Origin: an uncultured Clostridia bacterium
Lineage (GTDB): Bacteria > Bacillota > Clostridia > Oscillospirales > Acutalibacteraceae
Assembly (NCBI GenBank): GCA_947595635.1
Contig: CANQEU010000013.1
Span: 1-46,927 of the forward strand
Reading direction: 5' to 3'
Length of the DNA stretch: 46,927 nt
Shown in pieces: positions 26,825 through 33,519 of this stretch. The position numbers were made by a program, and so were the translations under genes. The notes beneath the pieces are model-generated. The model had not been told where the DNA came from, searched no databases, and saw only the letters and a list, made by a program, of their open reading frames with translations. How positions within the stretch are numbered: position 1 is the stretch's first letter; every line of letters begins with the position of its first letter.

Positions 26825-27139
26825 TTAATTGCACGCTCCTCTTCGCGCGGATATAAGTGTGAGTAAGCTGCTTTTTCCCTTGAGATACCCCATAAATTGT
26901 GCTATACTGATGTATGGTGGCACGCCGACCAACATATGTATATGGTCAGGACAGGCTTCTGCCTCTATGATTTCTACACCTTTTTGATCACACAATTTTC
27001 TCAATATTTCTCCGATGTCTTTTCTTAACTTCCCATATATCTCTTTTCTCCTGTACTTCGGAGCGAACACAATATGATATTGACATCTGTATTTGGAATG
27101 TGCTGTGCTTTTGATCTCGTTCCTGATATCTTTTTTCAC
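26825..27139 (-). pseudogene. tnpA: Truncated IS200-type transposase TnpA
   Basis: Y1 HUH transposase fragment of about 104 residues from a GTG start at 27139 with AAGGAGG upstream. It has the family N-terminus (HSKYRCQYHIVFAPKYRRKE) and the metal-binding HIH in CPDHIHMLV, then follows the family through MGYLKGKSSL. There the match stops, and 12 unrelated residues precede the stop. The C-terminal helix with the catalytic tyrosine (family length about 135-155) is lost, so it should be inactive. Confidence 0.85.
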
Positions 27140-27273
27140 TGATTTAACCTCCTTGTCTTTTGGTAATGCGGTTGCCAAACCTTTACCATTTTACTCGGAG
27201 GTTTTATCTTTTTCAATCTTTTGGGCTTGCTTGTAGCTCGCCCTTTTTATTTTCACTAAAGCGTTTTATTGCT

Positions 27274-27292
27274 CCCCCGGTAAAACCGGGGG
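27274..27292. repeat. IS200 left-end hairpin
   Basis: Perfect 7-bp stem CCCCCGG/CCGGGGG with a TAAAA loop, followed by TTTAC, about 135 bp before the transposase start. Confidence 0.65.
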
Positions 27293-27449
27293 TTTACTTT
27301 GATTGCAACATAAATCGGTGGCCGGAAGTAATTCCGCAGCCAATTTTAGATCAAGATCTGTTTAGACATTATAGCGAAGATATGTAGTTAATTAAAATAA
27401 TCAGTAGTGAGTGACACGATCTTAATTGTTATCCGATTTCTAAATCGCA

Positions 27450-27941
27450 TCAATCACAACACAACGGACAATAGGTAAAACAATCGTTGTATTTCACCAC
27501 TTGACCATAACTGTTTGTACCAGCTTTTTCATTCGGTTTTACACGAATTACTTCAGCGCCAAAAGCATCTGCCACCTTTTGACAACACGATTTACTTCTA
27601 TGCATATATCCGTCGATTTTCACGCTGGCTGCACTGTAATCTGGAAGTTTTGCAACATAATAAGAAGGCGAAAAAGAAACGATACCGGAATAAATCAGCA
27701 CAGGCACAAGAATCACGACGACACCGCTTAATATTTTTGCCCAAATATTCCGCGCAACGACCTGACCGGGGGAAGATGAATTATAGCCGGGATCGTCTAA
27801 ATTGATTCGATTCTTCGAATCAGCTTCTCCCGGATTTTGGGGTGCGGCGGCCGCTTGGTGTAGCGGATATCCACAGTGAATACATTTTTCCGCCTTATTG
27901 GATACGTCCCGCCCGCATTCCGGGCATTTGATTATTGCCAT
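27450..27941 (-). CDS. Zinc-ribbon single-pass membrane protein
   Basis: 163 residues, third gene of the zinc-ribbon operon. The N-terminal ribbon has CPEC...CIHC (Cys6, Cys9, Cys17, Cys20), then a linker and one transmembrane helix (about 70-90). The outer part has four pairs or singles of cysteine (KSCC, DCF, CPLCC), which may form disulfides. The first 27 residues differ at one position from those of the next gene upstream, and the DNA is nearly identical there, so the domain was duplicated recently. Starts with GGAGG before the ATG. Function unknown; expression probably depends on the invertible segment. Confidence 0.78.
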   Translation of the reverse strand: MAIIKCPECGRDVSNKAEKCIHCGYPLHQAAAAPQNPGEADSKNRINLDDPGYNSSSPGQVVARNIWAKILSGVVVILVPVLIYSGIVSFSPSYYVAKLPDYSAASVKIDGYMHRSKSCCQKVADAFGAEVIRVKPNEKAGTNSYGQVVKYNDCFTYCPLCCD

Positions 27942-27959
27942 ACTATTATTCCTCCTGTT

Positions 27960-28334
27960 CTAATGACTTCGTAATTCAGCAAGGATATTGCCGGTTGTTC
28001 GGTCAAATTGCGTGTAAATCTCATTGTGCTTATCCGGAAACAGTCTTATTGCCGTTGATCTGATGCCGCATTTGATTTCTACATTTGTCGGGCCGGTAAT
28101 AGGAATTTCCTTTGTTTTTGCCTGATGGGAAACTTCCCCGATGTATTCCCCGTTCAGATAAATTTTCAATTTTGGTTTGACTAAGAAAAATCCAGTATAA
28201 CCGTAGACCACCAAGGTGCCGCCCGTTTTTGGAGAAGTATCGACCGGGCCGTTCAACGGGTATCCGCAGTGAATACATTTCTCCGCCTTATCGGATACGT
28301 CCCGCCCGCATTCCGGGCATTTGATTATTGCCAT
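27960..28334 (-). CDS. Zinc-ribbon protein with beta-rich domain
   Basis: 124 residues, second gene of the operon, 18 nt from both neighbours. N-terminal ribbon CPEC...CIHC (residues 6-20), then a soluble region (about 37-120: GTLVVYGYTGFFLVKPKLKIYLNG and so on) whose alternating pattern and short V-x-I-x-L-N-G-x-x-x-G turns resemble PEGA-type beta sandwiches. No membrane helix. AGGAGG lies upstream of the ATG. Role unknown. Confidence 0.75.
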   Translation of the reverse strand: MAIIKCPECGRDVSDKAEKCIHCGYPLNGPVDTSPKTGGTLVVYGYTGFFLVKPKLKIYLNGEYIGEVSHQAKTKEIPITGPTNVEIKCGIRSTAIRLFPDKHNEIYTQFDRTTGNILAELRSH

Positions 28335-28352
28335 AAGAATATTCCTCCTTGC

Positions 28353-29084
28353 TTATTTTCGTAATTTGATAAAGACTTGACTGTTTGGAAAGAAAACGTC
28401 CGAGTTTTCAGCGAGGAGAATATAAACTTCGCAATCTTCATACTCGAAATAACAATAATTTCCTTCCACTTCTCCAGCTGTTGCAGAGGGGCGTGAAGAT
28501 ACCACAGTCGCAGAAAAACCATGATATTCTAAATCAGAGGAGGACATTCCTCCTGAGAATTCAAAGAAAAGATCTCGCGCAGCGGCGTCGATGGAAACGC
28601 ATACCGCATCATCGTTTGGCATAATGCTGTCAAAATCCCCAGAATACGCGCTGGTGCGGTCTTTTCCGGGGACAAAGCAATACTGGCGTCCAGAGATATT
28701 TGCGTAAAGATCTCCCTCAAATCCATTTATGCTAGTTGCATCGACATATTTCGCACTGATTTCACCGTAGGTTTGCCTGATGTCCGCCAATAAACTGTCA
28801 TTTATAAAATTCATCTCGACCGGCTCTGTCGGCGAGTTGAAGGCGATGGCAAATCCAATGGCTAAAAGCATGACTAAAAGCGTCGAAATAATACATATAA
28901 TAATAAGCGGTTTCTTGTTGGAAGTTTTATATCGGGGCTCATCCGTATTGGAGTTCGCAATAGAAACAAACGAATCATCTCCACTGTTGTCCGATTGTAT
29001 ATCAAGCGGAAATCCGCAATTTTTGCAAAATGTATCCGTATCGGAAATTGCCTTTCCGCACTCAGGACATTGTTTGTAAGCCAT
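28353..29084 (-). CDS. Zinc-ribbon membrane protein, first gene behind the invertible segment
   Basis: 243 residues from the ATG at 29084, with GGAGG 8 nt upstream. A longer open frame reaches 29312 through the inverted repeat but has no ribosome site. N-terminal ribbon CPEC...CKNC (Cys6, Cys9, Cys20, Cys23), Ser/Asp linker, one transmembrane helix (about 58-82) and an outer domain (about 88-243) of unknown fold with a C-terminal FEYEDCEVYILL strand. The left recombination site lies 30 bp upstream, so any promoter must come from the segment or from read-through. It heads a three-gene operon. Confidence 0.8.
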   Translation of the reverse strand: MAYKQCPECGKAISDTDTFCKNCGFPLDIQSDNSGDDSFVSIANSNTDEPRYKTSNKKPLIIICIISTLLVMLLAIGFAIAFNSPTEPVEMNFINDSLLADIRQTYGEISAKYVDATSINGFEGDLYANISGRQYCFVPGKDRTSAYSGDFDSIMPNDDAVCVSIDAAARDLFFEFSGGMSSSDLEYHGFSATVVSSRPSATAGEVEGNYCYFEYEDCEVYILLAENSDVFFPNSQVFIKLRK

Positions 29085-29113
29085 TGACTTTTCCTCCAGC
29101 ATTTCATGAAAAG

Positions 29114-29135
29114 CTACATAAACGGCATTATGTTG
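29114..29135 (+). repeat. Left inversion site (IRL)
   Basis: Two 8-bp arms, CTACATAA and TTATGTTG, flank the 6-bp spacer ACGGCA. Bases 29116-29135 are the exact reverse complement of 29375-29394. Paired arms around a 6-8-bp crossover are the normal core-site design for tyrosine recombinases. Confidence 0.85.
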
Positions 29136-29208
29136 TAATTGCAGACATAAGAAAACGCTTTCTACCGAATGGGGAGCGTTTACAAGGTGGAAATGAGTGC
29201 ACAAATCC

Positions 29209-29243
29209 AAGCCTTTTCTTTCTCGCTTTTGAAAAGGCTTTTT
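29209..29243 (+). terminator. Terminator inside the invertible segment
   Basis: AAGCCTTTTC/GAAAAGGCTT stem (10 bp), 12-nt loop, then T-run on the plus strand. After inversion it would face the recombinase side and insulate the operon promoter from read-through. Confidence 0.75.
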
Positions 29244-29276
29244 CGCGCTACCGCGTTTTCGACAATTTTCTGACAA

Positions 29277-29304
29277 ATTATACTTTTTTCTAAGCATATT
29301 GCAA
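29277..29304 (-). promoter_or_regulatory. Leftward promoter in the segment, facing the operon now
   Basis: Minus-strand TTGCAA, 16-bp spacer, TATAAT (alternatively TTTGCA with 17 bp). It lacks the extended -10 of its divergent partner. Confidence 0.5.
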
Positions 29305-29327
29305 AACGGCATACTTTGTGCTATAAT
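29299..29327 (+). promoter_or_regulatory. Rightward promoter in the segment, facing away from the operon now
   Basis: TTGCAA, 17-bp spacer, TATAAT with extended -10 TGC (29319-29327). It now reads toward a terminator about 70 bp downstream. Confidence 0.7.
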
Positions 29328-29374
29328 TTCATATGTAAAATCTGATTTATTGCAGTCAATTGCTGATGTGACTG

Positions 29375-29396
29375 CAACATAATGCCGTTTATGTTG
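29375..29396 (+). repeat. Right inversion site (IRR)
   Basis: Perfect 8-bp inverted arms, CAACATAA and TTATGTTG, flank the 6-bp spacer TGCCGT, which is the reverse complement of the IRL spacer. Opposite spacer orientation predicts inversion, not excision. A GCAGTC/GACTGC hairpin lies just inside (29352-29375). Confidence 0.88.
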
Positions 29397-29397
29397 T

Positions 29398-29422
29398 AAC
29401 CGCCGATTATGGCGGTTTTTTT
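29398..29422 (+). terminator. Terminator just outside IRR
   Basis: AACCGCC/GGCGGTT stem with a 6-nt loop and a T-run. It begins 2 bp after IRR and would end transcripts from the rightward promoter of the segment. Confidence 0.85.
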
Positions 29423-29431
29423 GTTTTTACG

Positions 29432-30274
29432 TTAGATTATAAGCCGCATATTCTCCATCTTGCGGCGATGCTCTGCGCCGGTCGTGATAATGTAAATTCT
29501 TGTTGTGTTGACGCTGGTGTGTCCTAAAATGTCGGCAAGCTTGGCAATATCCTTTTCTATGCCGTAAAACACACGCGCAAAAAGGTGACGCAGGTTGTGC
29601 GGAAAGACCTTGCTTGGATTGACGTTCGCACTGCTACAAAGGCTTTTCATCTCTCGCCAAATGTTGGTACGGCCGACAGGCTTTCCAGTCTTGGTCACAA
29701 AGACACAGCCGGATACAATATTTCTGTCTTTCATATAGCGCAGCAGCTTTTTCTGCAATTTTTTAACTATAAAGACCGTTCGGGTTTTATTTTTGCAGGA
29801 TACAATTGATTCGCCCCTCCTCACTGCCTCGGCAGTAATAAATTGCAGCTCGCTTACTCTTATCCCCGTGCCGCATATCGTCTGCAAAATCAAATTCAGC
29901 CGCTCGTTGTGCGTATGCTGTGCCGCACGGCACAGGCGCTCATACTCCGCCTTGGTTAATTCCTTTTCCTCAGGGCAAAACGCGCGATGCTGCAGCTTCA
30001 TGGACTTCACACGGCAGTCGTGCCAGCCGAGAAATGAAAAAAGGCTGTTGAGGCTTGCCAATATCGAGTTTACGCTTCTCACAGCGTAGCCGTTGTCGAG
30101 CAGGCTCTGCTTGTAGGCTATCACCGCCTCTTTTGTCACGTTTTTTCCGTATTGATAAGACGCAAAGGCCCGCACGTCACGCATATACTTTTCCAATGTG
30201 TTTTTGCTCTTTTCCTCTGATTTGAGCCATTCGGCAAAATTTTGAATTGTTTTATTTTCGATTATTCTTTCCAT
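29432..30274 (-). CDS. Tyrosine recombinase, probable inversion enzyme
   Basis: 280-residue phage-integrase family protein, XerD-like in size. An N-terminal SAM-like DNA-binding domain (about 5-85) precedes the catalytic domain (about 100-280) with R139 in GTGIRVSEL, a likely catalytic Lys in the beta-hairpin near 161-170, H226 and R229 in PHNLRHLFA, H252 in LGHTSVN and nucleophile Y261 in TRIYI. All catalytic residues are present. GGAGG lies 8 nt before the ATG. Its 3' end is 36 bp from IRR, and no phage or conjugation genes are near, which favours a dedicated switch recombinase over an element integrase. Confidence 0.9.
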   Translation of the reverse strand: MERIIENKTIQNFAEWLKSEEKSKNTLEKYMRDVRAFASYQYGKNVTKEAVIAYKQSLLDNGYAVRSVNSILASLNSLFSFLGWHDCRVKSMKLQHRAFCPEEKELTKAEYERLCRAAQHTHNERLNLILQTICGTGIRVSELQFITAEAVRRGESIVSCKNKTRTVFIVKKLQKKLLRYMKDRNIVSGCVFVTKTGKPVGRTNIWREMKSLCSSANVNPSKVFPHNLRHLFARVFYGIEKDIAKLADILGHTSVNTTRIYIITTGAEHRRKMENMRLII

Positions 30275-30373
30275 TGCATTTACCTCCGGATAAATATTAT
30301 CTGTATTTTACCCGAAAAAATTGATTTCTGATTTCCGTAATTATTATTTTGCAGACTGATTTTTATATAAGCT

Positions 30374-30411
30374 GCCCCGTTTGAAGCGTACTTTTACAAT
30401 TCAAACGGGGC
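30374..30411 (+). terminator. Plus-strand terminator upstream of the recombinase
   Basis: GCCCCGTTTGAA/TTCAAACGGGGC perfect 12-bp stem, 14-nt loop, then TCTGTTTTTTA. No plus-strand gene precedes it here, so it may end an antisense transcript or be a leftover. Confidence 0.75.
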
Positions 30412-30467
30412 TCTGTTTTTTACTGCGGCACTGACTTGCCGGAGGATTAATATAAAAATAAAATTTC

Positions 30468-30500
30468 AGCCGTGAGCGCAAAACGTGCTCACGGCTTTTC
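30468..30500 (-). terminator. Terminator of the hyd operon
   Basis: AGCCGTGAGC/GCTCACGGCT 10-bp stem just after the hydF stop, with T-rich tracts on both sides, so it may work in both directions. Confidence 0.75.
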
Positions 30501-30503
30501 CTT

Positions 30504-31694
30504 TTAATAATCTATCTTATCGAGTATTCCCTTTAAATAAGCTATCACAATACCGTAATTGCTCATCGGCACTCCCTGCGCCTTTGCCCTTTCTATCCTC
30601 GACATAACGTATTTTCTGTTGAACATACATGCTCCGCAATGTATGATAAGGTCGTATCCCGTGAGATCCTCGGGAAAGTTCTGACCGTTTACATTATCAA
30701 TACGCAGCCCCTGCCCGTATTTTGCTCTCAGCATTCTCGGAAGCTTTTCACGCCCTATATCCTCGCTGAGCGGCACATGGGTACATGCCTCGGCTATGAG
30801 TATCCTTGAATTTTCATTTAAACGTTCAAACGCCGCCGTACTGTCAACGTAGTAGTCAATATCGCCCTTATACTTTGCAAACAGCGTTGAAAACGAGGTA
30901 AGCTTGCTTTCCTCCGGCTTTTTTTCATACACAGCCGCAAAAACCTGAGAGTCCGTTATTATAAGCCGAGGGGGCTTTGAAAGGGCTTTCAGGGTCTGCT
31001 CAAGCCTGTCCGTTGTGCAGCACATAACAAGACACTTTTTATCGAGCAGCTCTCTGAGCGTTTGCACCTGCGGCAAAATTAGTCTGCCCTTTGGAGCCTG
31101 AATGTCCTGCGGCATAACAAGCAAAACAAGGTCGCCGTCCGAGCACAGTCCGCCTGTAACGGTACTTCCTGAAAAATCGTCCGGCACAGAATTGATAAGC
31201 TCGCTCCTTAGCCTGTCGATCCCTTCGCATGTTTTTGCGCTGACGGATACAGCCTCTTTTCTACAAACGGCAAACACCTCGTCCTTGAGCTCTTTTTCGT
31301 TCTCTATTACGTCTATTTTGTTTATAACCGGTATAAATTCGGTATTGTGCTCCTTAAGCAGCCTGACCCATTCTTTGTCGCTCTCGGTGGGCGGCTCGCT
31401 GAATATCAGTATTCCTATGTCCGTCTTGTCAAGCGCTTTTCGCGTTTGCTCTATTCTCTTTCCGCCAAGCTCCCCCTCATCGTCAAAGCCGGCAGTGTCT
31501 ATGAAAACAACAGGGCCTATGCCGTGTATCTCCATTGACTTATATACGGGGTCGGTGGTTGTTCCGGCAACGTCGGATACAACGGAAATATTCTGATTTG
31601 TAAGAGCATTCACAAGCGACGATTTGCCGCTGTTTCTCTTTCCGAAAAGCCCTATGTGCAGCCGTGCTCCCCTTGGAGTTTCGTTAAGGCTCAT
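30504..31694 (-). CDS. hydF: [FeFe]-hydrogenase maturation GTPase HydF
   Basis: Scaffold GTPase on which the 2Fe subcluster of the H-cluster is built before transfer to the hydrogenase. An N-terminal GTPase domain has P-loop GKRNSGKSS (about 16-24), the switch TTTDPV and DTAGF. The C-terminal iron-sulfur site is the HydF pattern C-x-H (ACTHVPL) followed about 48 residues later by H-C-G-A-C. I place the start at the ATG at 31694, 8 nt after GAGGAG; a GTG at 31703 abuts that site. Last gene of the hyd operon. Confidence 0.95.
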   Translation of the reverse strand: MSLNETPRGARLHIGLFGKRNSGKSSLVNALTNQNISVVSDVAGTTTDPVYKSMEIHGIGPVVFIDTAGFDDEGELGGKRIEQTRKALDKTDIGILIFSEPPTESDKEWVRLLKEHNTEFIPVINKIDVIENEKELKDEVFAVCRKEAVSVSAKTCEGIDRLRSELINSVPDDFSGSTVTGGLCSDGDLVLLVMPQDIQAPKGRLILPQVQTLRELLDKKCLVMCCTTDRLEQTLKALSKPPRLIITDSQVFAAVYEKKPEESKLTSFSTLFAKYKGDIDYYVDSTAAFERLNENSRILIAEACTHVPLSEDIGREKLPRMLRAKYGQGLRIDNVNGQNFPEDLTGYDLIIHCGACMFNRKYVMSRIERAKAQGVPMSNYGIVIAYLKGILDKIDY

Positions 31695-31782
31695 ATATGT
31701 CACTCCTCAAATTTATTTTGCTGTCATTATAACGGAAAACCTATTTATGCGGTGTTTCCTGTGCTTGCTTTAATTATAAGCA

Positions 31783-33207
31783 TTAAAATCTGAAATCTCT
31801 CTTGCCGTCGTGCAGTTCCTTTAAATATTCTGACGCAATCGCCTTTACCTTTTGATTCGGTATCTTCTCAAGCTCCTCTTTTATTACTGCCTCGCCCTTT
31901 TTGCGCGTATCCTCGCTTGCATAATCCTCAAGATATTCCTTTAACGTCATCAAAGCATTAGGCTGACAGCAGTTAACTATCTGACCCGATTTTAACAGAG
32001 TCATAAACCTGTCGCCAGTCCTGCCCTCTCTGTAGCAGGCGGTGCAAAAGCTTGGTATATATCCGAGGCTCAAAAGCCAGTTGACCACCTCGTCGAGCGT
32101 GCGGTTGTCGCTTATGTCAAACTGAGCCGAGTTTTCTTCCTCCGGCTCCGGCTCGCAGTAGCCGCCTACGCTTGTTCTTGATGCTCCGCTTATCTGAGAA
32201 ATGCCGAGCTCAAGCACCTTTTCCCTGCTCTTTTTAGATTCTCTTGTGGAAACTATCATACCGGTGTACGGAACCGCTATTCTAAGCACGGCAACGATTT
32301 TCTCAAATATCTCATCTGAAATCGCATTTTTAAATTCCTCCGGGTCTATATCGTCGGCAGGGCATATCCTCGGTACGCTTATCGTATGCGGACCTACTCC
32401 GTGCGCCGCCTCAAGGTGCTCCGCGTGCATTATTATTCCGATGAAATCGTAACGGTACATATTAAGTCCGTATAATACGCCAAGACCTACGTCGTCGATT
32501 CCTGCCTCCATAGCCCTGTCCATTGCCTCCGTATGATACGCATAATTATGCTTTGGCCCCGTCGGATGAAGCGCCTCGTAATTTTCCTTGTGATATGTTT
32601 CCTGAAACAGTATATATGTGCCTATGCCCGCCTCCTTGAGCTTGCGGTAGTTTTCTACGGTGGTCGCCGCTATGTTGACGTTTACACGGCGGATCGCCCC
32701 GTTTTTATGCTTTATTGAGTAAATGGTTTTTATGCTGTCGAGTATATACTCTATCGGATTATTCACGGGATCCTCTCCCGCCTCTATCGCAAGGCGCTTG
32801 TGTCCCATATCCTGAAGGGCGATAACCTCGTTTCTTATTTCCTCTTGAGTGAGCTTTTTGCGGCATATGTGCTTGTTCTTATAGTGGTACGGGCAATACA
32901 CGCAGCCGTTTACGCAATAATTAGAAAGATACAGAGGGGCGAACATTACTATTCTTCTGCCGTAAAATCTCTCCTTTATCTCCTTTGCAAGCTTAAATAT
33001 TTTTTCGTTCTCCTCCTCAAGCTCACAATCAAGCAAAAGCAGCGCCTCACGGTGTGTAACTCCCTTGCCGAGCTTTGCCTTTTCGATTATGGAGTCTATA
33101 AGCTCCTTGTTATTCTTATTTTCGTCGGCATACTTTAAGGACGCCTCGATCTCCTCGTGGTTTATAAACTCCTCCGCTTTCATTGATTTTGGATCGTACT
33201 TATACAT
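31783..33207 (-). CDS. hydG: [FeFe]-hydrogenase H-cluster maturase HydG (radical SAM tyrosine lyase)
   Basis: 474 residues. HydG cleaves tyrosine to supply the CO and CN ligands of the H-cluster. The SAM-cluster motif is C-VNG-C-VY-C in LSNYCVNGCVYCPYH, and the C-terminal auxiliary cluster motif C-x2-C-x22-C is present (CTAC ... NCC). ThiH-like TIM barrel between. Start at the ATG at 33207, 8 nt after AAGGAG; the ATG two codons earlier overlaps the site. It lies 88 nt before hydF. Confidence 0.96.
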   Translation of the reverse strand: MYKYDPKSMKAEEFINHEEIEASLKYADENKNNKELIDSIIEKAKLGKGVTHREALLLLDCELEEENEKIFKLAKEIKERFYGRRIVMFAPLYLSNYCVNGCVYCPYHYKNKHICRKKLTQEEIRNEVIALQDMGHKRLAIEAGEDPVNNPIEYILDSIKTIYSIKHKNGAIRRVNVNIAATTVENYRKLKEAGIGTYILFQETYHKENYEALHPTGPKHNYAYHTEAMDRAMEAGIDDVGLGVLYGLNMYRYDFIGIIMHAEHLEAAHGVGPHTISVPRICPADDIDPEEFKNAISDEIFEKIVAVLRIAVPYTGMIVSTRESKKSREKVLELGISQISGASRTSVGGYCEPEPEEENSAQFDISDNRTLDEVVNWLLSLGYIPSFCTACYREGRTGDRFMTLLKSGQIVNCCQPNALMTLKEYLEDYASEDTRKKGEAVIKEELEKIPNQKVKAIASEYLKELHDGKRDFRF

Positions 33208-33327
33208 TTTCATTTCTCCTTATTTAAATTTAATATTATATTATAGAATAAACATTGCAATAATTGCTTGTTTACAACTCTGCTTTGACTGCCGCTCCGC
33301 AGTTTTTTATCTGCCGGCGAGCAAGTT

Positions 33328-33469
33328 GATTTTGGCGGCGACCCGCAAATTCCCGCTGCGCGGGAATTTGCCTGAAAACGCGGCGGGCGGAAGGTCGGTC
33401 GCCTCGGCACAAAATCATCTCATCCGCGTTTTCCCGCGCGGCGCAGCCGCGCGGTCGCCGCCTAAAATC
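33328..33469. repeat. Cloverleaf-like structured element between hydE and hydG
   Basis: Within a 312-bp gap. An outer stem pairs GATTTTGGCGGCGACC (33328-33343) with its complement at 33453-33469 (one bulge). Inside are three hairpins: 33345-33371 (12 bp, 3-nt loop), 33374-33433 (GAAAACGCGG/CCGCGTTTTC with a branched interior) and 33434-33454 (CCGCGCGGC/GCCGCGCGG, GCA loop). The rest of the gap shows nothing else clear. It is GC-rich against its surroundings and would be transcribed with the operon. Confidence 0.8.
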
Positions 33470-33519
33470 CCTGTCGCTCGCTCATCGCAGCCGAGAACGC
33501 CTGTGGCAGTCCCCTACTC

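Larger units (their letters stand above)
26820..27295 (-). mobile_element. IS200/IS605-type element remnant
   Basis: A truncated TnpA gene lies with a CCCCCGG/CCGGGGG hairpin (27274-27292) upstream, the kind of subterminal hairpin that TnpA binds at the left end of IS200 elements. After the break in TnpA the sequence runs into a GC-rich CCGCGCG...GCGTGC stretch that may be the other end. No TnpB is present. Exact ends cannot be set. Confidence 0.65.
29116..29394. other. Candidate invertible promoter segment (phase-variation switch)
   Basis: 279 bp bounded by perfect 20-bp inverted repeats, between a tyrosine recombinase gene and a three-gene operon. It contains no gene, but holds two promoters that share a palindromic TTGCAA -35 and point in opposite directions, and a terminator at 29209-29243. 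Inversion would change which promoter faces the operon. Only one orientation is visible here. Confidence 0.8.

Noticed and set aside
27305..27312. Half-site CAACATAA resembling the arm of the inversion sites
   Set aside because: Only one arm is present and the matching second arm is missing; an 8-bp match in AT-rich DNA of this length is expected by chance.
28353..29312. Longer N-terminal start of the first zinc-ribbon gene, running through the left inversion site
   Set aside because: No ribosome site at the upstream ATG, while GGAGG stands 8 nt before the ATG at 29084 and the ribbon motif begins there. The upstream frame would also change on inversion.
29432..30274. Integrase of a prophage or conjugative element
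   Set aside because: No structural phage, conjugation, excisionase or replication genes are near, and the adjacent sites are inverted, which predicts inversion and not integration.
33208..33519. tRNA-like gene in the cloverleaf element between hydE and hydG
   Set aside because: Arm lengths, missing T-loop and anticodon features and the GC-only loops do not fit a tRNA.
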